In this document: positions 48,151 through 57,446 of the stretch, one piece after another
How positions within the stretch are numbered: position 1 is the first letter of the stretch
Layout: each line of letters starts with the position of its first letter
From: JAGDZR01 sp049115695
GTDB taxonomy: Bacteria; Bacteroidota; Bacteroidia; Cytophagales; Cyclobacteriaceae
Length of the DNA stretch: 64,000 nucleotides
Assembly (NCBI GenBank): GCA_049115695.1
Contig: JAGDZR010000003.1
Span: 333,725 to 397,724 of the forward strand
Direction: 5' to 3'
Notes under the pieces: model-generated
What the model was told of the DNA's origin: nothing
Database searches by the model: none
The model's input: the letters and a program-made list of their open reading frames with translations, nothing else
Translations under genes and position numbers: made by a program

Positions 48151-49323
48151 TTAATCCAAAGGTCGCAGATCTTGAGAGAGATAATTTACACGGGGTGTTG
48201 AAGCCAACTTCCCAATTAATCCAAGCAAATCAACGTAGTTAGTAATAATGTCTTTTTCGTAGCTCAGCTTCATAGATTTAAGCTCGGTGACATAATCGAT
48301 CAAATCAACAAAATCCTCAATGTTTTCAACATTGACCTCTCTGATTACTTTTTGATATTTCAATAAAGCTTTATCAATAAGTCTCAATCCGGCTTGTGCA
48401 CGCTGAAAAGTCTGAATAAAACCGTCTTTCTCCAAACCCACATCCTCATTTTCCTCACTAATGCTTTGCTCACGTTCAATCAACTCCAATTTCTCTCGTT
48501 GCAGTTTTGGTCTATCTGTATTAAAAACGGGAATATTTAGACCTACTTGAAATCCCAACTGTTCATTAAAAGCATTATCTGAATTCGCATCATACTCAGC
48601 TTGAACAAAACCAATATTACTCCATGATCGAGCTTTCTCTAACGAAAAATCTTTTTCAGCCAGATCGTGCCGGTTTTGAGCAAGCGTGACACTCAATAGG
48701 TTAGCCGAGTCCAATGACATAATCACTGAATTCATTTGAGGTAATCCGATCCATTCAAAATCGAAGTAAAGGGAATCTGCTTCTAAAAGGCCTGTAATTC
48801 TCTCCAGGTCAAATGCCAATCCTTGCCTTCTCAACTCCAGCTTCAACTTGAGCTCATCAAGTCTCATGAGATCTGAAAGACTATTTTGCAATTGGAACTT
48901 TTGATCAAGTTGACGGGTAACTTCATTTAATAGTTGTCCATGCTCGACAAGAAATCGATACGATATTAATCGGTTGTATCTGGTAACAAGTTCTTTATTT
49001 AACTCACTCAAATACTGTGATTTAACAAAAATAAGCTGAGAGGAATGATAGTTTCGATTCGCCTTCATTTCGGCAGGATTCAATATCCCCAACCTGAATC
49101 GATAGTCATCGGGCGAAAGGCCAAGGTCATTTGTTCGAATCCGAACTTCCATTTCCCGTAGAATCGGAGATCTATACACATTCTGCTCAAGGTATTGGAC
49201 TTGCCCAGCAATGTTCTTTACCTTCATTACTTCATGAGCATGCTTTAGATAGTCTGACGCTGACTTTTGAGACTTTGCTGCTAAACAACAGAATAGGCTA
49301 ACAAGTAGTAGATACTTATTCAT
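48151..49323 (-). CDS. TolC-like outer membrane efflux protein
   Basis: 390 residues with a signal peptide (1-19). It is dominated by long amphipathic helices in two related halves (for example about 100-190 and 290-375) with a beta-strand-like stretch between (IGFVQAEYDANSDNAFNEQLGFQVGLNIPVF), the repeat layout of TolC proteins. It is shorter than E. coli TolC (about 470 mature residues). It overlaps the HlyD-like gene by eight bases, so the two are made together. The TolC assignment rests on helix pattern, the strand segment and operon context. Confidence 0.72.
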   Translation of the reverse strand: MNKYLLLVSLFCCLAAKSQKSASDYLKHAHEVMKVKNIAGQVQYLEQNVYRSPILREMEVRIRTNDLGLSPDDYRFRLGILNPAEMKANRNYHSSQLIFVKSQYLSELNKELVTRYNRLISYRFLVEHGQLLNEVTRQLDQKFQLQNSLSDLMRLDELKLKLELRRQGLAFDLERITGLLEADSLYFDFEWIGLPQMNSVIMSLDSANLLSVTLAQNRHDLAEKDFSLEKARSWSNIGFVQAEYDANSDNAFNEQLGFQVGLNIPVFNTDRPKLQREKLELIEREQSISEENEDVGLEKDGFIQTFQRAQAGLRLIDKALLKYQKVIREVNVENIEDFVDLIDYVTELKSMKLSYEKDIITNYVDLLGLIGKLASTPRVNYLSQDLRPLD

Positions 49324-50320
49324 TCTTCAAGAAAACAAAAACCTTTTCTCCATTGAGAAAATTGTTATCTGGAGGAATACTCACAAATACCTCCTGACCG
49401 TAAGATTTGACATCCCTCATTGGATTAATCATCTCCGGATATGCAGTAACACGCGCGCCAAGCTCCTTGATTACTCCTTCCACTGCATACATCCGATTGG
49501 TAGATTCGACCATCACCGGATCTCCAGCCTTTAGGTCAGAAACATTTCTTTCGCTTAGATAAGCTTTTATCACGCTTGGATGCGAATCATATATGGAAAG
49601 TACAGTTTTATATGGAGGTACCAATTCACTTAGTTGAACGTTTACGTTACCAATGGTTCCACTATTACTGGCATATCGCTTCAATTGTAGAGATTCCTCC
49701 TTCAGGATCTTCAACTCCTTAATTAAAATAACTTCTTCGGCCTTGAGCAAAGAAGTGTCTTTTTCAAATTTGCTATGCAACTCAATTTTTTCAGCCTGTA
49801 TGTTCTCCGTCAGCTCGTTGAGTTCCTTTTCAACTATTGCAATTTTCATTGCACTAATAGTATCTGCACTCAGATTGGTTTCAATCCCAGTCATTTCGGA
49901 GAATTGCTTCATTTCAGCCTTATCAATATTTGATTCCAGACTCATGATTTCCTTCCTGGCCTCAAGTGCAGATCTTTTTTGTTGAAAATCGGACTCCAAA
50001 CCACTTCTTCGTAAACGATATGCTGCATATACACCATCTCTTCTAATCTGAAGTTTGGTAATGTCATTTTGAAGTTTTTCAAGGTCAAAAGCCAAATCAG
50101 GTCTTTCCACCTCTAGTAATAGATCACCTTTGGTTACCTCTTGACCAGGTGAGACATGGATTTTGGAAATCATAACCGGTTTATGAAAGCTAACAGCTGT
50201 CACCTGACTATCAACCTGAGCAACCATCGCTTGTCTTCCATCTTTGAATAAGGTGGATGCCACCAATAGGATCAAACCAATTCCTAACCATATGACGAAA
50301 AAAAAGTATCTCTTGAACAT
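49316..50320 (-). CDS. HlyD-type membrane fusion protein
   Basis: 334 residues. One N-terminal membrane span (about 6-24); a beta-barrel/lipoyl half motif (SFHKPVMISKIHVSPGQEVTKGDLLLEVERPD); a long coiled-coil hairpin (about 75-215) rich in Lys, Glu and Leu; and a second half (GNVNVQLSELVPPYKTVLSIYD, VIKAYLSERNVSDLKAGDPVMVES). It bridges inner and outer membrane partners. It sits between a DUF4956 membrane protein (4-bp gap upstream) and a TolC-like protein (8-bp overlap downstream). No ABC, MFS or RND pump gene is adjacent, so the inner-membrane partner is unclear. Confidence 0.88.
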   Translation of the reverse strand: MFKRYFFFVIWLGIGLILLVASTLFKDGRQAMVAQVDSQVTAVSFHKPVMISKIHVSPGQEVTKGDLLLEVERPDLAFDLEKLQNDITKLQIRRDGVYAAYRLRRSGLESDFQQKRSALEARKEIMSLESNIDKAEMKQFSEMTGIETNLSADTISAMKIAIVEKELNELTENIQAEKIELHSKFEKDTSLLKAEEVILIKELKILKEESLQLKRYASNSGTIGNVNVQLSELVPPYKTVLSIYDSHPSVIKAYLSERNVSDLKAGDPVMVESTNRMYAVEGVIKELGARVTAYPEMINPMRDVKSYGQEVFVSIPPDNNFLNGEKVFVFLKNE

Positions 50321-50324
50321 CTCT

Positions 50325-50999
50325 TTAGAGCTGATTTCCAGATTTTCGTTTACTTACTCTTACTTCCTTGAATATCCCAGGTTGAACTAGACGATCATAT
50401 AAGCTATTATGATCCTCTCCTTCCTTTAGACTTATGAGATATTCGATTCGATTGGTACCTTCCTCATTTCTCTTTCGCGCACTAAAATTGAAATCTTCAC
50501 AAACTTCTGACAAAATCGATTCGATTTCCGGCACTTCATCTTCATACCAGAAAATTACTTCATAGACCGTTTTATGCTTTGTTCCGAAATTAGAAAAATG
50601 AAGCAAAAAAGCTGTTATACAGAAAATAACAGTACCCGCAATGCCGATTGCATATCCATAAACTCCCATGGCAATACCCACTGAAATTCCGGCAAACATA
50701 AAAATGATATTACGTGGATCCTGAATGTGTGTTCGGAACCTTATGATTGCTACGGCTCCAATTATTCCAAATCCAACAGCCAGATTATTGCCAACAGCCA
50801 TCATGATCATGGCTGTAACAACTGAACTTAGCACCATTGCCTGGAAGAAGGTATTTGGAAACTGCTCACCACGAAATGTAATGAAATAGGTAAATGCGAT
50901 CATACCACTCAGTACAAACGCTAAGAGCAATGAAAACAATGCTACCTCAAAAGATGGAAAGTTGTAGAAGCTGGATCCTTCAAAAAATTTCTCAATCAT
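50325..50999 (-). CDS. DUF4956 membrane protein
   Basis: 224 residues from ATG 50999; the longer frame uses TTG at 51008. Four to five membrane spans in the N-terminal 150 residues, with the family core AVGFGIIGAVAIIRFRTHIQDPRNIIFMFAGISVGIAMG, then a soluble C-terminal alpha/beta domain (about 155-224). The DUF4956 family has no established function. Homologs occur near VTC/CotH-type polymer genes and in MgtC-like contexts, because the GAxAIIRFRT core resembles that of MgtC. It is the first gene of the operon with the HlyD- and TolC-like genes, so it may replace or regulate an inner-membrane transporter. Confidence 0.85.
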   Translation of the reverse strand: MIEKFFEGSSFYNFPSFEVALFSLLLAFVLSGMIAFTYFITFRGEQFPNTFFQAMVLSSVVTAMIMMAVGNNLAVGFGIIGAVAIIRFRTHIQDPRNIIFMFAGISVGIAMGVYGYAIGIAGTVIFCITAFLLHFSNFGTKHKTVYEVIFWYEDEVPEIESILSEVCEDFNFSARKRNEEGTNRIEYLISLKEGEDHNSLYDRLVQPGIFKEVRVSKRKSGNQL

Positions 51000-51149
51000 G
51001 ATTAACAATCATGTAACAATGAATTAATGCGACGGCAACATTAGCCTATTTTACACTTTAACTGAAAGAAAAAGAGAATGATTTTGTCCATGAGGAACAT
51101 ATCATACAAACCTTGATGTTATCTTGACCAGATCTATCTCAATTTGGAA

Positions 51150-51821
51150 ATGATTCAAACAATCAAATTTCTTCAGTCGATCAAAGCAAACAATGATCGC
51201 GACTGGTTTCATGCCAATAAGAAACAGTATGAAGCATCTTATCAGGAAGTTCTTGATCTTATAGACCATGTTAAAACACTTTTATGTGAGCATGATGTCC
51301 TAGTTGACCGAAGTGCCAGAAAGTCAGTTTTTCGTATTTACAGGGATGTTAGATTTAGTAAGGATAAATCTCCCTATAAAACATACTGGGGTGGTAGCTT
51401 CAAAAGAGCCGGAGATGATAGACGTGGTGGGTACTATCTTCATATAGAACCAAATAACACGTTTCTCGCTGGCGGTTTCTTCGCCCCAAATGCACAGGAC
51501 TTATTACATATCAGGAAACAACTCGAGCTGGACGCGGATCCACTTCGGCAAGTAATTGAATCTCAGCATTTCATTCAGCACTTCGGTGAACTGAAAGGTG
51601 ATCAGGTAAAAACAACACCTCGAGGATTTCCAAAGGATCATCCTGATCTTGATCTAATCAAGCACAAATCCTTTATTGTAAATAAATCGTTCGACAATAA
51701 AGATGTACAAAATGCAAGCTTTCCAGATAAAATAAATAAGGAATACCAGGCAATGCGGACATTCTTTGACGTCATGACCGACTATTTAACAACTGATTTA
51801 AATGGAAATAGCTTGATATAG
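51150..51821 (+). CDS. DUF2461 family protein
   Basis: 223 residues from ATG 51150 (an upstream in-frame TTG at 51144 is less likely). Cytoplasmic. Diagnostic segments are FLQSIKANNDRDWFHANKKQYE, RIYRDVRFSKDKSPYKTYWGG, GGYYLHIEPNNTFLAGGF and TTPRGFPKDHPDLDLIKHKSF, all typical of DUF2461/TIGR02453. No biochemical function is known for the family. It is divergent from the DUF4956 operon with a 150-bp gap and is followed 37 bp later by a duplicated-domain secreted protein. Confidence 0.9.
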   Translation: MIQTIKFLQSIKANNDRDWFHANKKQYEASYQEVLDLIDHVKTLLCEHDVLVDRSARKSVFRIYRDVRFSKDKSPYKTYWGGSFKRAGDDRRGGYYLHIEPNNTFLAGGFFAPNAQDLLHIRKQLELDADPLRQVIESQHFIQHFGELKGDQVKTTPRGFPKDHPDLDLIKHKSFIVNKSFDNKDVQNASFPDKINKEYQAMRTFFDVMTDYLTTDLNGNSLI

Positions 51822-51858
51822 TTATTATCTTGCAATTCCTACAAATCAACTAAATGTT

Positions 51859-52575
51859 ATGAATAAATTATTCTTACTTCTCGGCTTGTCAATAAGTCAA
51901 ATTTTATGTTTCGGTCAATCTGATTCTGAATTGTATGGCGCCTGGAAATTTGAGTCCGAAGATGGGAATGGTGAAAAGATCATCTGCATGGTGACCATCA
52001 CATCATCACATCAGGTAGCGACCCAATTCAAAAAAGACGGAACTTTTATCAGTACCAATGGAGGCTCCTGGTCTCTTGAGGGAAATACCATATCTGAAAC
52101 AGTCGAATTCGATACGCGTGATACTTCCCGTGTTGGAGGCACCTATTCATTCGATTATGAGCTATCTGGAAACCAGCTCAAAGTGATTGACAGTGATGTC
52201 ATATGGGATAGAGTAGATAACGGAAATCCGGGCGCATTGGCTGGAGCCTGGTTGATGAGTGGTCGAAAATCTGGAGATGAGATCAGAACAAGAGATACTT
52301 CTGGACCTAGGAAAACGATGAAAATACTCTCAGGAACCCGATTTCAATGGATTGCTTACAATACTGAAACTAAACAGTTTATGGGGACCGGAGGCGGTAC
52401 CTATACAACCATCGACGGTAAGTACACAGAAACGATCGAATTCTTTTCAAGGGATAAAACAAGAGTAGGTATGTCTCTGGAGTTTGATTATGAGCTTATC
52501 GATGGTGCATGGCATCACTCTGGCAAAAGCAGTCAAGGAAAGCCGCTTTATGAAGTTTGGAGTCAACGCAAATAA
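51859..52575 (+). CDS. Secreted protein with two lipocalin-like repeats
   Basis: 238 residues. Signal peptide (1-19, ending CFGQ). Two homologous halves follow: about 24-125 (LYGAWKFESEDG ... ETVEFDTRDTSRVGGTYSFDYELSG) and about 130-238 (LAGAWLMSGRKSG ... ETIEFFSRDKTRVGMSLEFDYELID). Each is a short beta-meander starting with GAW, like small lipocalin-type domains common in Bacteroidota secreted proteins. The internal repeat is visible from shared blocks ET(V/I)EF, DxTRVG and FDYEL. The function is unknown; binding of a small hydrophobic ligand is only a guess from the fold. It lies 37 bp after the DUF2461 gene on the same strand. Confidence 0.72.
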   Translation: MNKLFLLLGLSISQILCFGQSDSELYGAWKFESEDGNGEKIICMVTITSSHQVATQFKKDGTFISTNGGSWSLEGNTISETVEFDTRDTSRVGGTYSFDYELSGNQLKVIDSDVIWDRVDNGNPGALAGAWLMSGRKSGDEIRTRDTSGPRKTMKILSGTRFQWIAYNTETKQFMGTGGGTYTTIDGKYTETIEFFSRDKTRVGMSLEFDYELIDGAWHHSGKSSQGKPLYEVWSQRK

Positions 52576-52705
52576 ACAATTTGCCAAACCAATCATTATT
52601 TCAGTTAATTTTTATACTAGCAATAGGCCTTATAATTTTATTGCCCTTATCTAGACTGGCAATATTATATAGATCACTGCCCTATTAGTACCGAACAAAT
52701 AGGCA

Positions 52706-52733
52706 TAAAAAAAGGGATGTGAAATCACATCCC
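52706..52733 (-). terminator. Rho-independent terminator after the zinc-ribbon membrane protein
   Basis: Nine-base perfect stem GGGATGTGA / TCACATCCC (52714-52722 with 52725-52733). On the minus strand it is followed by seven T. It lies 27 bp beyond the stop of the leftward gene at 52761. The rest of the 185-bp convergent gap holds two weaker AT-rich dyads (52620-52644 and 52681-52703) and no credible gene. Confidence 0.88.
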
Positions 52734-52760
52734 ATCTTCTAAAATCTTTTATCTGGTCAC

Positions 52761-53498
52761 TTAGGCAGCACCGTGTTTCTCGGCCCAACTAGGTAATTTT
52801 ACTTCCTTGATTTCAGCGTGTCCGCAATAAGAACACTTATACATTCTTTCAGCTTTTCCAGCTTCTGTACCAGTAGGTTCCTGAATTATGTTCTCGCTGG
52901 TTTCTTTCAATGTTCTGAAGTTACAGCTTGGACATACCAACGCTTTCTCCAGAATGTCATATTGCTTGATCACCGTTTCTCCTGAGTCATCATCAATCCA
53001 AACATCAAAATCAGCTTCCAGATTATCTTCCTTCTCAACCATTTCAGGTGTTAGAAATTCATCTTCTTCCAACTCATTAAGTAACCTCATCGGTTTACCG
53101 CTTTTAGGCGACTTGAATTGAGCAAATCGGATATTCTTCAATTTCTTTTCCAAGACATTGGGATAATAATATTTTAAAAATGCCCAAAACGCATATCCAA
53201 TAACGAAGGACAACATGAAACTCATGAATCCTACAAAAACAAACATATACGTCTTTGCAATTCCAAGCCATCCCGAAATGACATTGAATCCCATAAAAAA
53301 AGCTGCTGCCGCGATTAGGATTGCAGTTCTTCTCCATGCTGTAGACTCATTACTGTATGCAAATTTGTATTTATCAGCTCTGTCTCTTTTCGAACCTAAC
53401 TGAATGGAATATAAAATTTGATTGATAATGGCGAAGGCTAAAAAAGCCAATGCAGCCATTTCAGAAATTTCGAACCAATGCGATTCAAGTGTTTTCAT
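52761..53498 (-). CDS. Membrane protein with C-terminal zinc ribbon
   Basis: 245 residues that I cannot place in a named family. Three membrane spans (about 12-32, 55-78 and 84-112) are followed by an acidic linker (about 145-185, rich in Asp/Glu) and a zinc-ribbon-like C-terminus with CPSC near 188-191 and CSYC near 224-227. The ribbon is predicted to be cytoplasmic. The spacing of about 32 residues between cysteine pairs is long for a classical ribbon, but both pairs have the Cys-x-x-Cys form. It ends in a strong terminator and starts 145 bp from the divergent polyphosphate glucokinase gene. Confidence 0.68.
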   Translation of the reverse strand: MKTLESHWFEISEMAALAFLAFAIINQILYSIQLGSKRDRADKYKFAYSNESTAWRRTAILIAAAAFFMGFNVISGWLGIAKTYMFVFVGFMSFMLSFVIGYAFWAFLKYYYPNVLEKKLKNIRFAQFKSPKSGKPMRLLNELEEDEFLTPEMVEKEDNLEADFDVWIDDDSGETVIKQYDILEKALVCPSCNFRTLKETSENIIQEPTGTEAGKAERMYKCSYCGHAEIKEVKLPSWAEKHGAA

Positions 53499-53643
53499 GA
53501 TTTACAAGTAAGAGTTTTCGTTGGTTAAAGTAAGGTATTGCTATGGATTTATATCCTTAATCAAGGCTAAATCTAATAAGTTTGTTTCAAAAATAGGATG
53601 TATTTATAACATTTACAGTGTTGTTAAGACATCTTATGCACTT

Positions 53644-54387
53644 ATGGAAATCCTTGGCATTGATATTGGCGGAACTGGTATAAAAGGAGCTATCGTGGAT
53701 ACCTCTAAGGGTGAGTTAGTTACAGACCGTTATAGACTTGAAACTCCACAACCAGCTACTCCCGAAGCAGTAGTAGAAACTGTAAACGACTTAGTCGAGC
53801 ATTTTAACTGGAACGGATATATTGGCAGTGGATTCCCCGCAGCAATGAAACATGACGTGGTAAAAACCGCATCGAATATCACAAAGGAATGGATTGGTCT
53901 GAACGCAGCTCAGCTCATTATGGCTAAAACCGGCTGTCAAGCGCATTTGGTCAATGATGTGGACGCAGCTGGGTATGCCGAAATCAAACACGGAGCAGGT
54001 AAGGGTAACACGGGGACAATCATCGTGCTGGCTGCAGGTACAGGAATTGGCTCTGCAATATTCACTGAAGGCATCCTCTACCCTAACACCGAACTTGGTT
54101 TTGTCATGGTCAATGACATTTATGGTGAACATTATGCATCAAATGCTGTCAAAGAGCGTGAGAGCCTGAAATGGCGTGAATGGGCCTCAAGATTCAACGA
54201 GTACCTTCTACGGGTTGAATCTCTATTTTGGCCGGATCTGTTTATTCTTGGAGGGGGCGTTTCAAAGAAATTTGAAAAATTCAGTGAATATTTTACCACG
54301 GAAGCCCCAGTGGTACCTGCTACAATGAAAAACAATGCAGGGATCATTGGAGCAGCTGTTGCCGCCAGGCATCATTTCACCAAATAA
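53644..54387 (+). CDS. ppgK: Polyphosphate glucokinase (ROK family)
   Basis: 247 residues from ATG 53644. The frame is open back to 53521, but the ROK family N-terminus (MEILGIDIGGTGIKGAIVD) starts exactly here. Phosphate-1 motif DIGGTGIKG; the catalytic Asp lies in the VNDVDAAG block; adenosine/phosphate-2 motif VLAAGTGIGSAIF; and a C-terminal FILGGGVSKKF. The length (about 250) and the EIKHGAGKGNTGTIIVL segment match polyphosphate-glucose phosphotransferase, which makes glucose 6-phosphate using polyphosphate, sometimes also ATP. It fits the pathway context, feeding zwf next door. The stop abuts the stop of the convergent gnd gene. Confidence 0.88.
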   Translation: MEILGIDIGGTGIKGAIVDTSKGELVTDRYRLETPQPATPEAVVETVNDLVEHFNWNGYIGSGFPAAMKHDVVKTASNITKEWIGLNAAQLIMAKTGCQAHLVNDVDAAGYAEIKHGAGKGNTGTIIVLAAGTGIGSAIFTEGILYPNTELGFVMVNDIYGEHYASNAVKERESLKWREWASRFNEYLLRVESLFWPDLFILGGGVSKKFEKFSEYFTTEAPVVPATMKNNAGIIGAAVAARHHFTK

Positions 54388-55782
54388 CTACCATTCCGTA
54401 TGAAAAATACCGTCCTTGTCAATTCGCTCATAGGTATGCGAACCAAAGTGATCACGCTGCGCTTGAATCAAATTCAAGGGTAATCGACCAGATTTGAATG
54501 CATCAAAGTAGTTGAGACAAGAAGACAATGACATCATAGGTATTTCTTTTGAAATGGCATATTGCAGCACTTTTCTTGCTCCTGCCACAGCCCCTTTCAC
54601 TTTTTCTGAAAATTCTGAATCCAGTAACAAGCTTTTGAGCTCTCCGTTTCGATCGTAAGCTTTTCGCATATCCTCCAATAATGCTGCACGAATAATACAT
54701 CCTCCACGCCATATTTTAGAAATACGCTCCATGTCTAACTCATAATTGTACTCCTTTGATGCGACGGCCAACTGCGTCATTCCCTGTGAATAAGTGACGA
54801 TATAAGCAAAGAATAAGGCTGACTCCACATCTTCGACAGATAATTCATTATCGCCCATTGAACGCTTCCCATAAATCTTCTCAGCTTCAATTCTTGTGTC
54901 TTTCTGAGAAGATAATTGTCGCATTGCTACGGCACTGTCGATAGCCGGAATCGATACTCCAAGGTCCATTGCATTTTGAGATGTCCACTTTCCTGTGCCT
55001 TTCTGCTTGGCCTTGTCAAGAATCATGTCAACAAGATCGCCTCCAGTCACATCATCCTTCTTTGCAAAAATATCTGTAGTGATATCCACTAAAAAGGATT
55101 GTAGACGTCCTTTATTCCATCCGTCAAATGTTTGATGTAGTGCCTCATTTGAAAGCCCAAGTCCCTCTTTCATCACCTGATAAACTTCAGAAATTAACTG
55201 CATCAACCCATATTCTATTCCATTGTGAACCATTTTCACATAGTTCCCAGCTGAGCCATTCCCCATAAAGTCAACACATGGCTCACCATCTACTTTAGCC
55301 GCTGTGGCTTCAAAAACAGGTTTAATGATTTCCCAGGCTGCCTTGTTTCCTCCAGGCATGATACTTGGACCAAACCTTGCTCCTTTCGCTCCTCCTGAAA
55401 CACCTGATCCCATAAAATGAATTCCTTTTTCGTGTAAGGATTTGAACCGTCTATCCGTATCGGGGAAATATGAATTTCCTCCATCAATAATCAGATCACC
55501 TTTATCAAGAAGTGGTAACAAATCATTGATTACAGCATCCACCGGGCCACCTGCAGGGACTAACAACATGATCTTTCTAGGAGTGCTTAACTTTTTGACA
55601 AATGTCTCTTTCGATGTAGTGCCATCGACATTTTTACCCTCTCCCTCTTCCCTAAGTGCATTAACTTTAGCTTCATCGGTATCCAGACCAAATGCTGAAA
55701 ACTCGTGATCCGCAACATTTAAAATGAAATTGCGACCCATTACTCCAAGACCAACCAAGCCAAAATCATAACCTTGCTCCAT
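54388..55782 (-). CDS. gnd: 6-phosphogluconate dehydrogenase, decarboxylating
   Basis: 464 residues, cytoplasmic. Oxidises 6-phosphogluconate to ribulose 5-phosphate, yielding NADPH and CO2. Rossmann motif GLGVMGRNFILN at residues about 11-22; the signature IIDGGNSYFPDTDRR; substrate-binding GSGVSGGAKGARFGPSIMPGG; catalytic Lys in GNGSAGNYVKMVHNGIEYG; and the C-terminal DHFGSHTYERID tail of the long dimeric form. The length is normal. It is encoded divergently from zwf with a 119-bp gap, so the two oxidative pentose-phosphate dehydrogenases share a promoter region. Confidence 0.97.
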   Translation of the reverse strand: MEQGYDFGLVGLGVMGRNFILNVADHEFSAFGLDTDEAKVNALREEGEGKNVDGTTSKETFVKKLSTPRKIMLLVPAGGPVDAVINDLLPLLDKGDLIIDGGNSYFPDTDRRFKSLHEKGIHFMGSGVSGGAKGARFGPSIMPGGNKAAWEIIKPVFEATAAKVDGEPCVDFMGNGSAGNYVKMVHNGIEYGLMQLISEVYQVMKEGLGLSNEALHQTFDGWNKGRLQSFLVDITTDIFAKKDDVTGGDLVDMILDKAKQKGTGKWTSQNAMDLGVSIPAIDSAVAMRQLSSQKDTRIEAEKIYGKRSMGDNELSVEDVESALFFAYIVTYSQGMTQLAVASKEYNYELDMERISKIWRGGCIIRAALLEDMRKAYDRNGELKSLLLDSEFSEKVKGAVAGARKVLQYAISKEIPMMSLSSCLNYFDAFKSGRLPLNLIQAQRDHFGSHTYERIDKDGIFHTEW

Positions 55783-55901
55783 GCCAAAATCCTATTTATG
55801 AGAATTACAAAAAATGTTTAATTCAATTCAAATCTATCACTAAATTGCTGGTTCAATTAAGAGCACACAAAGTAATTCAAGATTAATGTTGAATTGTTTC
55901 A

Positions 55902-57446
55902 ATGTGCGAATTACCTATGAATATTTTGGAAAATCAAGTTTTAGTCATATTTGGAGCATCGGGAGACCTTACAAAACGTAAGTTGATCCCAGCAGTCTTC
56001 AATCTCTTTTGTCAGGGATTTCTTCCTGATCACTATGCCATTCTTGGAATAGGTCGAAGTGAATATTCTGATGAATCCTTTCGTAAGCAGGCTGTAATCG
56101 ATAATCCGCATTTAAATAAGCAAGATATCGCAAATGAGAAGTTGGAAGAATTTGCCGAATTGATTCATTACCAATCATTGAACACCAAAGAACAGTCATC
56201 CTACCAACTTTTGGTTGACAAACTAGAGTCCGTTCAAATTGGACATGACATCCCAAAAAATATCATTTTCTATCTCTCAACACCCCCGAGTCTCTATGCT
56301 GTCATTGCTCAAAACCTTGCAAGTTATCAACTCAATACTCAGGACAATGGATGGAAAAATCTTATTGTAGAAAAACCGTTTGGATATGACCTGGTATCCG
56401 CTAGAGAACTTAATGCCCAATTATTGGAGTACTTCAAGGAAGAACAGATCTACAGAATCGACCATTATTTAGGGAAAGAAACTGTCCAAAACTTAATGGT
56501 CACCAGATTTGCGAATAGCATTTTTGAACCCTTATGGAATCGCAATTATATCCATCGTATTGAGATAACTTCTGCAGAAAGTGTTGGCGTAGAAAAGCGA
56601 GGTGGGTACTACGACGGTTCCGGTGCTCTGCGAGATATGATTCAAAATCACTTGCTACAGCTTGTTGCATTGGTGGCGATGGAGCCGCCTAGCAAAATGG
56701 AAGCCACTGCTATCCATAATGAAAAGCTCAAACTGTTTCAGTCTTTCAGACCATTAACTCAAGAGGATATTCACAAAAATGTAATAAGAGGACAATATAT
56801 GGCTTCTCACATCCGGGGAGAGGACGAAATGGCGCCTGGATATCGTGAAGAAGAAGGCGTAAATCCCGAATCTCGTACGGAAACCTATGCCGCCTTGAAA
56901 TTCTACATTGACAACTGGAGATGGGCGGATGTACCCTTTTATATCAGATCAGGGAAGCGCCTTCCAACCCGAGTCTCAGAGGTAGTCATTCATTTTAAAC
57001 CCAATCATCACCATCTATTTCAGCAAAGTGGTCTGGTCAACTCGCAAAACATGCTTGTTTTTAGAATTCAGCCTAATGAAGGGGTATTACTAAAATTTGG
57101 ATTGAAAGTGCCTGGCTCTGGTTATGAGGTAGAAAAAGTTAACATGGACTTCCATTATGATGAGCTTGCCAATGCGTATGTACCTGAGGCTTATGAGAGA
57201 CTCATCCTTGATTGCATGCAAAGTGATGCGACACTATTTGCCAGAGGGGATAGTGTGGAGGCTGCATGGGAATTTGTAGATCCTATTTTGAACGCTTGGC
57301 AGCATGATCCAAGCATACCGATATATGGATACCCTTCCGGCACCTGGGGTCCCGATAATGCCGATGAACTCGTCGAAGGTGAAAATATGATCTGGCGATA
57401 TCCTTGTAAAAATTTAACTGATGATGGTAATTTCTGCGAATTATGA
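55902..57446 (+). CDS. zwf: Glucose-6-phosphate 1-dehydrogenase
   Basis: 514 residues (509 if the ATG at 55917 is used, which gives MNILENQVLVIFGASGDL and is equally plausible). First step of the oxidative pentose phosphate pathway: glucose 6-phosphate to 6-phosphogluconolactone, making NADPH. Nucleotide motif GASGDLTKRKL; active-site block RIDHYLGKETVQN; IVEKPFGYDL; and ADVPFYIRSGKRLP. The C-terminal Y(P)SGTWGPDNADEL is typical. It overlaps pgl by four bases (ATGA) and starts the zwf-pgl-gntK operon. Confidence 0.97.
   Translation: MCELPMNILENQVLVIFGASGDLTKRKLIPAVFNLFCQGFLPDHYAILGIGRSEYSDESFRKQAVIDNPHLNKQDIANEKLEEFAELIHYQSLNTKEQSSYQLLVDKLESVQIGHDIPKNIIFYLSTPPSLYAVIAQNLASYQLNTQDNGWKNLIVEKPFGYDLVSARELNAQLLEYFKEEQIYRIDHYLGKETVQNLMVTRFANSIFEPLWNRNYIHRIEITSAESVGVEKRGGYYDGSGALRDMIQNHLLQLVALVAMEPPSKMEATAIHNEKLKLFQSFRPLTQEDIHKNVIRGQYMASHIRGEDEMAPGYREEEGVNPESRTETYAALKFYIDNWRWADVPFYIRSGKRLPTRVSEVVIHFKPNHHHLFQQSGLVNSQNMLVFRIQPNEGVLLKFGLKVPGSGYEVEKVNMDFHYDELANAYVPEAYERLILDCMQSDATLFARGDSVEAAWEFVDPILNAWQHDPSIPIYGYPSGTWGPDNADELVEGENMIWRYPCKNLTDDGNFCEL

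Noticed and set aside
53521..53643. 41-residue extension of polyphosphate glucokinase
   Set aside because: The ROK phosphate motif must be near the N-terminus, and the extension has no family match; ATG at 53644 fits the family.
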